From positions 310,001 to 374,000 of the forward strand of contig NZ_CP119989.1 in the NCBI RefSeq assembly GCF_029338555.1: a DNA stretch of 64,000 bases. Reading direction: 5' to 3'. The notes beneath the pieces are model-generated. The model had not been told where the DNA came from and did no database searches. It saw nothing but the letters and a program-made list of their open reading frames with translations. A program made the translations under genes and the position numbers. The number at the start of each line of letters is the position of its first letter. Positions within the stretch are counted from its first letter, which is position 1. Positions 53,255-62,084 of this stretch are shown in pieces. This DNA comes from Halobaculum marinum (GTDB taxonomy: Archaea; Halobacteriota; Halobacteria; Halobacteriales; Haloferacaceae).

Positions 53255-54247
53255 TCAGCCCCACCACACCCAGTCGTCCCACCAGCCACCGCCGCCTCCG
53301 TCGTCACCGCCGTCGCCGCCGTCTCCACCGTCTCCATCGCCTCCGTCGTCGTCTCCGCCCCACACCCAATCGTCCCACCAGTCCCACCAATCCCACCAGC
53401 CGTCGTCCCAGTCGCCCCACCAGTCCCACCAGTCGTCGGCGTCCGCGACCGTGACGTGCTGGTCGGCGAGCGTCTCGTCGGTCGCGCCGACTGCCGACGT
53501 CCCGTCTGCGTCGGCGGCGCGGACGAACTCGACGGTGTAGTCGCCGGGTTCCGCGGCGACCGCCGCACCGTACTCGTCGGCCGAGACCGCGAAGTCGTCC
53601 CGGTCGAGGCGAGCCACGACGGCGCCGTCTGTGTCGCGGACGCGGACGTCGAGCGTCGCCAACGCGGCGTCGGACTCCACCTCGACGTCGATCCCCTCCC
53701 CGTCGCCCTCGGCGTCGAACTCCTCGACGACGGGTGGGTCGGCAGGCGGTGGTGTCGGTGTGGCTGTGGGCGTCGCGGTCGGTGTGGCTGTCGGCGTCGC
53801 CGTGGGCGTCGCGGTCGGTGTTGCGGTCGGCGTCGCCGCCGGGAGGACGATCCGGCCGTCGTCGACGACGCCGCCGGTGGGGACGTGGACGACCAGCACG
53901 CGGACGCCGCCGGTCCGGTTCGCCAGCGCTCCCGGGACAGTCACGCGCTCGCCGGGGTCGAACCGGCCGTCCGCGAGCGCCCCGTCGTCGGGGGCGTCGT
54001 CTCCGGGTATGGAGTCGCCGTCGACGACGAAGCGGATCGTCTCCACCGGGAGCGCGTCGCCGCCGCGATGGACGACGACGAGGCTCGCGCCGTCCCGCTC
54101 GAAGTCGTACTCGCCGAGAGGGGTCAACTCTCGGTCAGAGGGGGCGACCGACTCGACGACCGCGAGTCCGACTGTCGTCGTCACCACCAAGACGACCGCC
54201 GTCGCGGCGATCACACCGACGAGGTCAGCCTGTGCGCGGTCGGCCAT
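53255..54247 (-). CDS. Pilin-like protein with Pro/Thr stalk and Trp-rich tail
   Basis: 330 residues. N-terminus RAQADLVGVIAATAVVLVVTTTVG resembles an archaeal type IV pilin helix. A beta domain, then (ATPT)n stalk (encoded by about 53755-53835), a second beta domain, and a 60-residue tail with 18 Trp in an Asp/Gly background; the motif WWDDWVW occurs twice, on either side of a (GD)n linker. The tail is unlike any family I know. Divergent from htpX, sharing its regulatory region. Expected surface-exposed. Confidence 0.8.
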   Translation of the reverse strand: MADRAQADLVGVIAATAVVLVVTTTVGLAVVESVAPSDRELTPLGEYDFERDGASLVVVHRGGDALPVETIRFVVDGDSIPGDDAPDDGALADGRFDPGERVTVPGALANRTGGVRVLVVHVPTGGVVDDGRIVLPAATPTATPTATPTATPTATPTATPTATPTPPPADPPVVEEFDAEGDGEGIDVEVESDAALATLDVRVRDTDGAVVARLDRDDFAVSADEYGAAVAAEPGDYTVEFVRAADADGTSAVGATDETLADQHVTVADADDWWDWWGDWDDGWWDWWDWWDDWVWGGDDDGGDGDGGDGGDGGDDGGGGGWWDDWVWWG

Positions 54248-54274
54248 GCTAATCGTTCGGCCACGCGACAGGTC

Positions 54275-54296
54275 ATAATCGGTCGGATCCGATTAT
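54275..54296 (-). promoter_or_regulatory. Inverted repeat over the pilin-like gene promoter
   Basis: Arms ATAATCGG (54275-54282) and CCGATTAT (54289-54296) are perfect complements with a 6-base loop. The left arm overlaps the expected TATA position of the pilin-like gene (27-30 bp before its ATG). Confidence 0.5.
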
Positions 54297-54316
54297 CAGT
54301 CGCAGTGACGGTCGGC

Positions 54317-54351
54317 GGGGATCGGCTCCGATCCCCACGACAGCGTTTAAG
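54317..54351 (+). promoter_or_regulatory. htpX: htpX promoter and perfect inverted repeat
   Basis: TATA-like GTTTAAG at 54345-54351 is 27 bp before the htpX ATG. Directly upstream, GGGGATCGG (54317-54325) and CCGATCCCC (54328-54336) form a perfect 9-bp palindrome with a 2-base spacer, centred about 21 bp from the TATA. It shares the ATCGG/CCGAT core with the repeat at 54275-54296. Confidence 0.55.
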
Positions 54352-54374
54352 CCGTGCATCCGGTAGTAGGGGGT

Positions 54375-55250
54375 ATGGAATGGAAGACGGACTGGGGACT
54401 CCGCGGTCGCATGGTGCTGACCGGGTTCCTCCTGTTCGCCCTCTACATCGTGTTCGGCGCCGTCGTCCTCCGGTTGGGCTACGGTGGGATGCTCATCTTC
54501 ATGGTGCCGTTCCTGTTCGCGCAGTTCTTCTTCAGCGACAGGCTCGCCCTCTACTCGATGGGCGCCAAGGAGGTGTCCGAACAGGAGTACCCCGACCTGC
54601 ACCGCACGATCACCCGGCTGTCTCAACAGGCCGACCTGCCGAAGCCGAAGGTCGCCGTCGCTGACTCGCGGGTCCCGAACGCGTTCGCGACCGGGCGCTC
54701 GCAGAAGAAGTCCGCCGTCTGCGTGACGACCGGCCTCCTGCGCACCCTCGACGACGAGGAGTTGGAGGGCGTGCTCGCCCACGAGCTCGCGCACATCAAG
54801 AACCGCGACGTGATGGTGATGACCATCGCGTCGTTCCTGTCGACGCTGGCGTTCATCATCGTGCGCTGGGGCTGGCTGTTCGGCGGCGGCGGCGACAGCC
54901 GCGGCGGCAACCAGGCACCCGTGCTCGTCGCCATCCTCGTGTCGCTGGTCGTGTGGGTGGTCTCGTTCCTGCTCATCCGCATGCTGTCGCGCTACCGCGA
55001 GTTCGCGGCCGACCGCGGCGGTGCGGCCATCTCCGGCAAACCCGGCGCGCTCGCGTCGGCACTGATCACCATCGACAGCGGCATGGACCGCGTCCCGAAA
55101 GAGGACCTGCGCGACACCGCCGAGATGAACGCGTTCTTCGTCATCCCGATCAAGTCCGGCTTCGTCGGGAAGCTGTTCTCCACCCACCCGAGCACGGAGA
55201 AGCGCGTCGAGCGCCTCCGCGCGCTGGAGCGCGAACTCGAGTCGGCCTGA
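54375..55250 (+). CDS. htpX: HtpX-family membrane zinc metalloprotease
   Basis: 291 residues from ATG at 54375. HELAH in VLAHELAHIKNRDVMVM is the zinc site, with Glu downstream in REFAADRGGAAISGKP. Four membrane helices. Degrades damaged membrane proteins. The ATG at 54354 upstream is inconsistent with the TATA position. PspAB follows two genes later, supporting a membrane-stress role. Confidence 0.93.
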   Translation: MEWKTDWGLRGRMVLTGFLLFALYIVFGAVVLRLGYGGMLIFMVPFLFAQFFFSDRLALYSMGAKEVSEQEYPDLHRTITRLSQQADLPKPKVAVADSRVPNAFATGRSQKKSAVCVTTGLLRTLDDEELEGVLAHELAHIKNRDVMVMTIASFLSTLAFIIVRWGWLFGGGGDSRGGNQAPVLVAILVSLVVWVVSFLLIRMLSRYREFAADRGGAAISGKPGALASALITIDSGMDRVPKEDLRDTAEMNAFFVIPIKSGFVGKLFSTHPSTEKRVERLRALERELESA

Positions 55251-55331
55251 CGAACCCGACACCGCCCCGTCCCCGACGCGCCCCCGGTCCCCGTCCGAGG
55301 GTTGAAATACGATCCCGGAGCACCAGCGTCC

Positions 55332-55910
55332 GTGAGCGAGCGCACCTACGACATCGCCGGGATCGACCTCAGCGACGACCGCTACACGGTCGTCCAGAGC
55401 CTCGTCCGCAACAAGTACCGCGCCGAGGACGCCGCCGGCAACGTCGTCCTCCGGGGGAAACAGAAGATGCTGAAGCTGAAAGAGGAGTTCCCGTTCGTCG
55501 ACGCCGACGGCGACCCGGTGTTCCGGGTGAAGGCCGCCGGGATGCTCGACGTCGCCGGCAACTACGTCCTCACGGACTCGCAGACGGACGAAGAACTGGT
55601 GATCCTCGACAACGACTACTCGATACTCCAAGACACGTGGACGGTCCGCGACGCCGAGACGGGGGCGCGACTGGCGCAGATCGACTCCCGCGGCGCGGCG
55701 GTCACCGTCGCGCGCAACGTCCTCCCGTTCGGCGCGTGGATCCCCCACAAGTACGAGATCACCGACGCAGACGGCGACCACGTCGGCTCGATCGAGGGGC
55801 AGTTCTCGCTGGCCGACACCTACGAGATCACCGTCGACGACGCGAGCGACGTGCCGAAAGAGCCCGTCGTCGCCGCGGCGATGGTGATCGACGCGATCCA
55901 GGGGAACTGA
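55332..55910 (+). CDS. LURP-one/scramblase-like beta-barrel protein
   Basis: 192 residues, GTG start at 55332 with TATA-like GAAATA 23-28 bp before. YDIAGIDLSDDRYTVVQSLVRNKYRAEDAAGNVVLRGKQKMLKLKEEFPFVDADGDPVFRVKA is the LOR/DUF567 pattern (Tubby-like fold). Might bind membrane lipid; function unknown. Sits between htpX and pspAB. Confidence 0.8.
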   Translation: MSERTYDIAGIDLSDDRYTVVQSLVRNKYRAEDAAGNVVLRGKQKMLKLKEEFPFVDADGDPVFRVKAAGMLDVAGNYVLTDSQTDEELVILDNDYSILQDTWTVRDAETGARLAQIDSRGAAVTVARNVLPFGAWIPHKYEITDADGDHVGSIEGQFSLADTYEITVDDASDVPKEPVVAAAMVIDAIQGN

Positions 55911-56000
55911 GGCGCCCGCAGTCGCGACGCCGACCCACCTTCGAGACCCGCGGGAGGCGACGACTTCAACACGTCCCCCGCCGTCGATCTGGCAACGACG

Positions 56001-56609
56001 ATGGGGATTCTCGACACACTCCGGTCCGTGCTGGGCGTGCGCGCGGAGACCGACGCCGTGAGCGACGCCGACCCCGAGGACCTGTTCGGGATGAGCACCG
56101 CCTACGTCACCATGGAGGCGGACCTGGGGTTCGCCTCCGTCGGCGAGGCCGCCTTGTGCTTCTCGTCGGTCGACTCGACCGACTTCGCCGAGACCGTCGA
56201 CGCGGTGGAGACGATTCTCGACGCCGGGGAGGAGGAGACGGGCACGACGTTCCGCCGTCACGCCGACGACTACGGCTACCAGTGGGTCGTGCTCGGCGAC
56301 GACGACCCGGAGGACCTGGTCACCTCCGTCCACTTCGCCGCCGACGAGTTCATTGAGCGCGGGTACGGGTCGCGCCTGCTCGCCGCAGTCTTCGGCTTCG
56401 AACGCGACAGCGGCGAGCGCGCCTACTGGATCTACTCGTTCCGCCGGGGCGCGTACTACCCGTTCGCGCCCAAGAGCACCGACGAGCGCGACAACAAGAT
56501 CGAGTTCAAACTGGAGTCGATGCTCGACGGCGAACTCGGGGTCGAGACCGAGAAGGAGTACTGGTACCCGCTGTGGCCCGACACGCCGAACGGCCACCCC
56601 TGGGGCTGA
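56001..56609 (+). CDS. pspAB: PspA-associated protein PspAB
   Basis: 202 residues: MGILDTLRSVLG, then DPEDLFGMSTAYVTMEADLGF and AYWIYSFRRGAYYPFAPKST. This matches the PspAB family found beside PspA or HtpX in haloarchaea and actinobacteria. Its location near htpX agrees with a membrane-stress function. PspA itself is not in the window. Confidence 0.8.
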   Translation: MGILDTLRSVLGVRAETDAVSDADPEDLFGMSTAYVTMEADLGFASVGEAALCFSSVDSTDFAETVDAVETILDAGEEETGTTFRRHADDYGYQWVVLGDDDPEDLVTSVHFAADEFIERGYGSRLLAAVFGFERDSGERAYWIYSFRRGAYYPFAPKSTDERDNKIEFKLESMLDGELGVETEKEYWYPLWPDTPNGHPWG

Positions 56610-56914
56610 CCGCGTCGCACACCGTCGACGCGACGGCGACCACGACCGCGTAGCGCCCGCGACGGTCGCGACCTCCTGACCACCCGCCCCCGAGACGCTC
56701 CCCACCACCTGTGTTCGACGCCAGATCGATCCGTCCACGAGCGGCAGCGCCGTGTGCCCTCCGTCCGCCCGCGCCCGCCGCTCCGTTCGATCCGACCGAT
56801 CCGGGGTGAACGCTCGGACACCCGTGGTGATCGACCCGCTCACGTACCTCGATTTCACTTCCACCCTACTGTTAACGAGGGTTTATGTGGTGAGCGGAGT
56901 AAGAACCGGGTACG
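56610..56914. other. Intergenic region upstream of radA
   Basis: 305 bp. The only clear signal is the radA TATA (GTTTATG, 56881-56887), about 30 bp before its ATG. The rest holds no plausible coding frame or RNA structure that I recognise. Confidence 0.5.
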
Positions 56915-57946
56915 ATGCCAGAAGACGATCTGCAGGCGCTTCCCGGAGTCGGCCCCGCGACCGCGGACAAGCTCGTCGAGGCGGGCTTCAAGAGCTACCA
57001 GAGCCTCGCAGTCGCCAGCCCGGGCGACCTCGGCAACACCGCCGACATCGGCGAGTCGACCGCCGCGGACGTGATCAACGGCGCCCGCGAGGCCGCCGAC
57101 GTGGGCGGCTTCGAGACGGGCGCGGCGGTGCTGGAGCGACGCGAGGAGATCGGCAAGCTCTCCTGGCAGATCGACGAGGTCGACGACCTGCTCGACGGCG
57201 GGCTGGAGACGCAGTCGATCACCGAGGTGTACGGCGAGTTCGGGTCCGGTAAGTCGCAGGTGACCCACCAGATGGCCGTCAACGTCCAGTTGACCCACGA
57301 GAACGGCGGGCTCGACGGCGGCTGCATCTTCGTCGACTCCGAGGACACGTTCCGCCCCGAGCGGATCGACGACATGGTCCGCGGCCTCGACGACGAGATC
57401 CTCGAAGACGAGTTCGAGCGCCGTGAGATCGAGGGCTCGCCCGACGACGACGAGGCGATGCAGGAACTGGTCGGCGACTTCCTCGACCACATCCACGTCG
57501 CGAAGGCGTTCAACGCCAACCACCAGATCCTCCTGGCCGAGAAGGCGAACGAACTCGCCAGCGAGCACGAGGACACCGACTGGCCGATCCGCCTGCTGTG
57601 TGTCGACTCGCTCACCGCCCACTTCCGCGCGGAGTACGTCGGCCGCGGCGAGTTGGCCGAGCGCCAGCAGAAGCTCAACAAGCACCTCCACGAACTCGAC
57701 AAGGTCGGCAACCTGTACAACGTCGCCGTGCTCGTGACCAACCAGGTCGCGGCCAACCCCGACTCGTACTTCGGCGACCCGACCCAGCCGATCGGTGGCC
57801 ACATCCTCGGCCACAAGTCGACGTTCCGCATCTACCTCCGAAAGTCGAAGGGCGACAAGCGGATCGTCCGCCTCGTGGACGCGCCGAACCTCGCCGACGG
57901 CGAGGCGGTCATGCGCGTGCAGGACGGCGGCCTGAAGCCCGAGTAA
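56915..57946 (+). CDS. radA: DNA repair and recombination protein RadA
   Basis: 343 residues. N-terminal HhH domain ([27 protein letters not shown]), Walker [11 protein letters not shown], Walker [16 protein letters not shown], and VVTNQV-like [10 protein letters not shown] with the L2 loop. No intein. The archaeal RecA/Rad51 recombinase. Confidence 0.97.
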   Translation: MPEDDLQALPGVGPATADKLVEAGFKSYQSLAVASPGDLGNTADIGESTAADVINGAREAADVGGFETGAAVLERREEIGKLSWQIDEVDDLLDGGLETQSITEVYGEFGSGKSQVTHQMAVNVQLTHENGGLDGGCIFVDSEDTFRPERIDDMVRGLDDEILEDEFERREIEGSPDDDEAMQELVGDFLDHIHVAKAFNANHQILLAEKANELASEHEDTDWPIRLLCVDSLTAHFRAEYVGRGELAERQQKLNKHLHELDKVGNLYNVAVLVTNQVAANPDSYFGDPTQPIGGHILGHKSTFRIYLRKSKGDKRIVRLVDAPNLADGEAVMRVQDGGLKPE

Positions 57947-58056
57947 CGCCGCAGTCGACGCGAGCCGTCCGGGTGGCAGGCTCCACCCGACGCCTGCGGT
58001 CGATTCCGACGGAAGGTGTGAGAGTTTTTAACACGTTTCCGGTCGTCTAGCGGAGC

Positions 58057-58431
58057 ATGAGCACCGAAACCGCGTCGAGGGGACTGACGATCCACACGGA
58101 GTCGATGACCAGCATCCACTGGCTCGGCGTCGCGCTGGCGACGATCACGGGCGTGGTCCACCTGTGGCTCGCGTACGCGTTCATGTCGGAGACGGGGCCC
58201 GCCATCGCGTTCCTGATCGCCGCCGTAGGGTTCTTCGGCGGCGTCGCGGCGGTGTTGCTCGACTACCGACGGCGACTGTTCTACGCGCTCGGAATCCCGT
58301 TCACCGCCGGCCAGATCCCGCTGTGGTACGTGGCGAACGCCCCCGACTTCGGCGCGATCGGGATCGCAGACAAAGTCGTGCAGGTGGTGCTGATCGTCGT
58401 CCTCGTCGTCCTGTTCCGCCAGGAGTCGTGA
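58057..58431 (+). CDS. Four-helix membrane protein, unrecognised
   Basis: 124 residues; TATA-like TTTTTAA (58025-58031) at leaderless spacing. Helices: WLGVALATITGVVHLWLAYAF, IAFLIAAVGFFGGVAAVLL, LFYALGIPFTAGQIPLWYVA, VVQVVLIVVLVVLF. Looks like small haloarchaeal membrane proteins of unknown role. The next gene starts 10 bp downstream. Confidence 0.7.
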   Translation: MSTETASRGLTIHTESMTSIHWLGVALATITGVVHLWLAYAFMSETGPAIAFLIAAVGFFGGVAAVLLDYRRRLFYALGIPFTAGQIPLWYVANAPDFGAIGIADKVVQVVLIVVLVVLFRQES

Positions 58432-58441
58432 GCCGGCCGTG

Positions 58442-58996
58442 ATGGCGTTCACCCACGCGCTCGTCGGCGCGGCGGTGGCGGCCCCCGTCGTCGTGCTTGC
58501 CCCCGAACTGGCCGTTCCCGCGGCGCTGGCGGGGATGGTCGGTGGGCTCCTCCCCGATATCGACCTGTTCGTCGGACGCCACCGGCGGACGCTCCACTTC
58601 CCGGTGCTGGGGTGGGCGCTCGCGCTCCCCGCAGGCGCGGTCGCCGCGGCGTTCCCGACGGTCGCCACGGTGTCGCTCGCGACGCTGAGCGCCTCGTTCG
58701 CACTCCACGCCGGCACGGACGCGCTGGGGGCCGGCGACGAGGTCCGCCCGTGGGAGCGCACCTCCGCGGAGGCCGTGTACGACCACTTCCGCGGGCGCTG
58801 GATCGGGCCGCGGTACGTTATCCGGTACGACGGCGCCCCGGAGGACGCCGTCGCGACCGCGGTGTTGGCCGTGCCGGTCGTCGCGTTCTACCCGGCACCA
58901 CTGCCGGCGGTGGCCGTGACCTGCGTCGCGCTCGGCGTCGTGTACGCGCTCGTCCGGCGCCGCCTCCCGCCGGTCGTCGAGGAGTTCGTAGGGTGA
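58442..58996 (+). CDS. YdjM-family membrane-bound metal-dependent hydrolase
   Basis: 184 residues. MAFTHALVGAAVAAPVV and GGLLPDIDLFVGRHRRTLHFPVLGW carry the His/Asp residues of the LexA-binding/YdjM (DUF457) family, predicted membrane metalloenzymes. A GTG codon precedes the chosen ATG. HAGTDALGAGDEVRPWE continues the conserved pattern. Confidence 0.82.
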   Translation: MAFTHALVGAAVAAPVVVLAPELAVPAALAGMVGGLLPDIDLFVGRHRRTLHFPVLGWALALPAGAVAAAFPTVATVSLATLSASFALHAGTDALGAGDEVRPWERTSAEAVYDHFRGRWIGPRYVIRYDGAPEDAVATAVLAVPVVAFYPAPLPAVAVTCVALGVVYALVRRRLPPVVEEFVG

Positions 58997-59150
58997 GGCG
59001 GGTGTCGCGCGGTCGGCGCCGCGTCGGTCGCCTCGGTCACGACACGTTTAGGGTGACTGAGTCGCTGTGTGTTCTCAACAGATCGACCGACGCGGCGACC
59101 GTCGCTGCCCTCGACCGCGGCGCGTCGCGTGGCCGGCGCGTCACCCACGC

Positions 59151-59564
59151 ATGACCTACCGCACGACCGTCACCCGACAGTTCGTCGCACAGCACTACCT
59201 CACGGTCCCCGACCCCGGTCCGGAGGGCGACCTCCACTCGCACGTCTTCGCCGTCGAGGCAACCTTCGCTGGCCCGTCGCTGAACGAGTACAACTACCTC
59301 GTCGACATCGACGACGTGCGCGCCGCCCTCGACGACGCCGAGGCGCGCTACCGCGACGCCACGCTGAACGAACTGGCGGAGTTCGACGGCTACAACCCCA
59401 GCGTCGAGCGGTTCGCCCGCGTGCTCCACGAACGGATCGCTCCCGCCGCGGCGGACGGCCCGGCTGACACCCTCCGCGTCACCGTGTGGGAAGACGACGA
59501 GGCCGCCGCCGGGTACGAGGCGCCGGTCGCCGCCGCGACCGACTCGGACGGCCGGGATGGCTGA
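59151..59564 (+). CDS. 6-pyruvoyl-tetrahydropterin synthase (PTPS/QueD) family protein
   Basis: 137 residues. Zn ligands: His in FVAQHYL and the HSH of DLHSHVFAVEA. NEYNYLVDIDDVRAALDDAE and DATLNELAEFDGYNPSVERFARVL are family motifs, and VTVWEDD the late Glu. The Cys that usually precedes the HxH motif in QueD/PTPS is absent (PEGDLHSH), so the reaction may differ. First gene of a three-gene overlapping operon with a glycosyltransferase and a methyltransferase. Confidence 0.85.
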   Translation: MTYRTTVTRQFVAQHYLTVPDPGPEGDLHSHVFAVEATFAGPSLNEYNYLVDIDDVRAALDDAEARYRDATLNELAEFDGYNPSVERFARVLHERIAPAAADGPADTLRVTVWEDDEAAAGYEAPVAAATDSDGRDG

Positions 59565-60669
59565 GGCGACCGACGGACTCGCCGTGGCGGTAGTCCTCCC
59601 GGGCGACCCGTCGACCACCTCGGGCGGCTTCCAGTACGACCGACGCCTCGTCGCCGGTCTGCGGGCCGCGGGCGCGACGGTCCGGGTGTTCTCCGTCCCG
59701 TGGCGCCGCTACCCGCTCGGCGTCGTCGACACGCTCGGACTCGCGACGGGCGTCCCCCAAGGACTGCGCGAGGCAGACGTGGTCGTCGTGGACGAACTCG
59801 CACATCCCGGGACCGCGGGACTGGTCCGCAGGCTCCGGCGTGGCGGCACGCCCGTCGTCGCGCTCGTCCACCACCTCCGGTGTGCCGAGGGCGGTCGGTT
59901 CGCACCCGTCGCCCGACGGCTCGAACGGACGTTCCTCCGCGGGTGTTCGGCGGCGGTCTGCGTCAGCGCCGCGACCGAACGCGACGTTCGCGACCTGGTC
60001 GGCGACGGCCTCCCGACCCACCTCGCGGCTCCCCCGGCCGACCAGTTCGCCCCCGACGTGACTCGCGACGACGTGGCGCGGCGCGCCCGGGAGTCGCCGC
60101 TCCGTGTCGTCGCGCTTGGATCGCTCGTCCCCCGGAAGGGCCACCCGACGCTGGTGCGGGCCCTCGCGGGGGTCGACCCCGCGGTCGACTGGCACCTCGC
60201 CGTCGTCGGCCCCGAACCCGACGCGGCACACGCGACGGCGGTCCGCGACCTCGTTGACGGCCTCGGTGTCGACGACCGGGTGACGTTCCACGGGAAGGTT
60301 CCCGGCGACCACCTCGCCGACGTGCTCCGGCGCTCCCACGTCCTCGCGCTCCCCTCGACGTACGAAGGGTTCGGGATGGCGTACCTGGAGGGGATGGGGT
60401 TCGGCCTCCCAGCGGTCGCCACCGCGGCCGGCGGCGCCGACGCGGTCGTCACGGACGGCGTAGACGGCTTCCTGGTCGACCCGGGCGACGTGGGCGGCGT
60501 CCGGGAGGCGCTGACCACGCTCGCGACCGACCGCGAACGACTGGCCGCGATGGGCCGTGCCGCGCTCGACCGATTCGACGCCCACCCCGAGTGGAGCGAC
60601 ACCGTCGCGGGGGTCCGCTCGTTCCTCGCGAGCGTCGTCGCCGACCCGGAGGTGCCCGATGGAGGGTGA
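59557..60669 (+). CDS. Glycosyltransferase family 4 (GT-B)
   Basis: 370 residues. GGFQYDRRLVAGLRAAGATVRVFSVPWRRYPLG at the N-terminus and LGSLVPRKGHPTLVRALAG, ALPSTYEGFGMAYLEGMGFGLPAVATAAGGADAVVTDGVDGFLVDPGD in the C-domain (E-x7-E type) are GT4 hallmarks. Overlaps the PTPS-like gene by 8 bp and the methyltransferase by 11 bp. May glycosylate the product of its neighbour; acceptor inferred from context only. Confidence 0.87.
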   Translation: MAEATDGLAVAVVLPGDPSTTSGGFQYDRRLVAGLRAAGATVRVFSVPWRRYPLGVVDTLGLATGVPQGLREADVVVVDELAHPGTAGLVRRLRRGGTPVVALVHHLRCAEGGRFAPVARRLERTFLRGCSAAVCVSAATERDVRDLVGDGLPTHLAAPPADQFAPDVTRDDVARRARESPLRVVALGSLVPRKGHPTLVRALAGVDPAVDWHLAVVGPEPDAAHATAVRDLVDGLGVDDRVTFHGKVPGDHLADVLRRSHVLALPSTYEGFGMAYLEGMGFGLPAVATAAGGADAVVTDGVDGFLVDPGDVGGVREALTTLATDRERLAAMGRAALDRFDAHPEWSDTVAGVRSFLASVVADPEVPDGG

Positions 60670-61570
60670 CGACGTGGCGTACCTGGAGGCTGCGGCCACC
60701 GTCGACGACCGCGCCCACAGCGCCGCCGGCGACGCCGCGTTCCGCGAGGCGCTCGGCGTGGCTGGAGACGCCGACGCCGATGCCACCGCCGACGACGCCG
60801 ACAGTCACTCCGACGCCGTCCGCGTGCTGGAAGCCGGTGCCGGCACGTGCGGGCTGCTCCGACGACTCCTCGCCGCCGTGACGCTCCCGACTGGCGAGTG
60901 GGTCGCCGTCGACACCGACGAGCGGTCGCTGCGCACCGGCCGCGACCGACTCCACGACGCCGCGCGCGCCGCCGGCTACGGAGTCGAAACGGAGGGGTCG
61001 GCGACGAGTATCAGATCGCCGGACGGAGGGCGACTTCGGGTCCGCTTCCGCGTCGCTGACGTCCGGACCGTGGCCGCCGAGTCGACGTTCGACGGCGTCG
61101 TCGCGCGCTCGTTCGCCGACCTCCTCGCGCCCGGGGCCGTGCTCGACCTCCTGCGGACGGCCGCGCCGGACGGCTGGTACCACCTGCCGCTGACGTTCGA
61201 CGGCGAGACCGAGTTCACGCCCGCCCACCCGGCGGACGCCGCCGTTGTCGACGCGTTTCACGGGACGATGCGCAACCGCGGCCGGGCGGCGACGCTCCTC
61301 GCCGACCGGTTCACCGAGGCGGGCGCGGCGCCGACGGTCGACGCGCGCTCGGACTGGGTGGTCGAGGGCGACGGGACCGGCGGCTATCCCGCCGCCGAGG
61401 CGACGTTCCTGCGGACCATCCTCGACACCGTCGTCGCGTCGGTTCGCGAGTCGGGCGCGGTGGCGGAGCAGTTGCTCACCGACTGGGAAGCGACGCGGAG
61501 GGCGCAGTTGGCGCGGGGGGAGTTGGGGTACGTCGCGGCGAACCGCGACCTGTTCGGGCGGGTGCCGTAG
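60659..61570 (+). CDS. SAM-dependent methyltransferase
   Basis: 303 residues from ATG at 60659. Motif I VLEAGAGTCGLLRRLL and acidic VAVDTDERSL are visible; the later LPLTFDGETEFTPAHP...VDAFHGTMRNRGRAATLLADRF looks like the substrate domain of small-molecule methyltransferases. Last gene of the PTPS-GT4-MT operon, all overlapping; likely modifies the same product. Confidence 0.85.
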   Translation: MEGDDVAYLEAAATVDDRAHSAAGDAAFREALGVAGDADADATADDADSHSDAVRVLEAGAGTCGLLRRLLAAVTLPTGEWVAVDTDERSLRTGRDRLHDAARAAGYGVETEGSATSIRSPDGGRLRVRFRVADVRTVAAESTFDGVVARSFADLLAPGAVLDLLRTAAPDGWYHLPLTFDGETEFTPAHPADAAVVDAFHGTMRNRGRAATLLADRFTEAGAAPTVDARSDWVVEGDGTGGYPAAEATFLRTILDTVVASVRESGAVAEQLLTDWEATRRAQLARGELGYVAANRDLFGRVP

Positions 61571-61586
61571 CGACCGCGTCGGTCGC

Positions 61587-62015
61587 TCAGTCCTCGGTCT
61601 TCGTCACGTCGAGGTCGTCGAGTTCGCCCTCGTACAGCTTCGCGCCGTCCTGGGCGACCTGCCGGGCGAGCACGGCGCACTTGATCCGCATCGGCGAGAT
61701 GTCGACGCCGAGCATCTCGGTCACGTCGTCGGTGTCCATCGCCTCCAGTTCGTCGAGCGTCTTCCCCTGCAGACGCTCCGAGAGCATCGACGCCGACGCC
61801 TGCGAGATGGCGCAGCCGTCGCCCGAGAACGCGACGTAGTCGATGGTCTCGCCGTCGTCGTCCAGCCGCACGTCGACCCGGATCGTGTCGCCACAGGAGG
61901 GGTTCTCGCCGGTGTGGGAGAACGTGGCGTCGTCGAGTTCGCCGTAGTTGCGCGGGTTCTTGTAGTGGTCGAGAATCTGCTGGCGATACATGTCGGAGCC
62001 GCCGCCAATGCCCAT
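61587..62015 (-). CDS. sufU: Fe-S cluster scaffold SufU/IscU-type
   Basis: 142 residues. Three conserved Cys: ENPSCGDTIRV, GDGCAISQASASML, MRIKCAVLARQ. GDGC with Ser-rich stretch is the SufU/IscU pattern. Holds nascent clusters or shuttles sulfur from SufS. 69 bp after sufS, same strand. Confidence 0.93.
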   Translation of the reverse strand: MGIGGGSDMYRQQILDHYKNPRNYGELDDATFSHTGENPSCGDTIRVDVRLDDDGETIDYVAFSGDGCAISQASASMLSERLQGKTLDELEAMDTDDVTEMLGVDISPMRIKCAVLARQVAQDGAKLYEGELDDLDVTKTED

Positions 62016-62084
62016 TGTTGTCGGGAATTGGTGAGAGAGTCCGTTAAGGGTTCCGGGGAGTCGTGCTCCGTGGCGACGTGCGGC

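Noticed and set aside
54273-56864. Long minus-strand open frame opposite htpX, the LURP-like gene and pspAB
   Set aside because: Antisense to three recognised genes, with His/Arg-rich low-complexity content.
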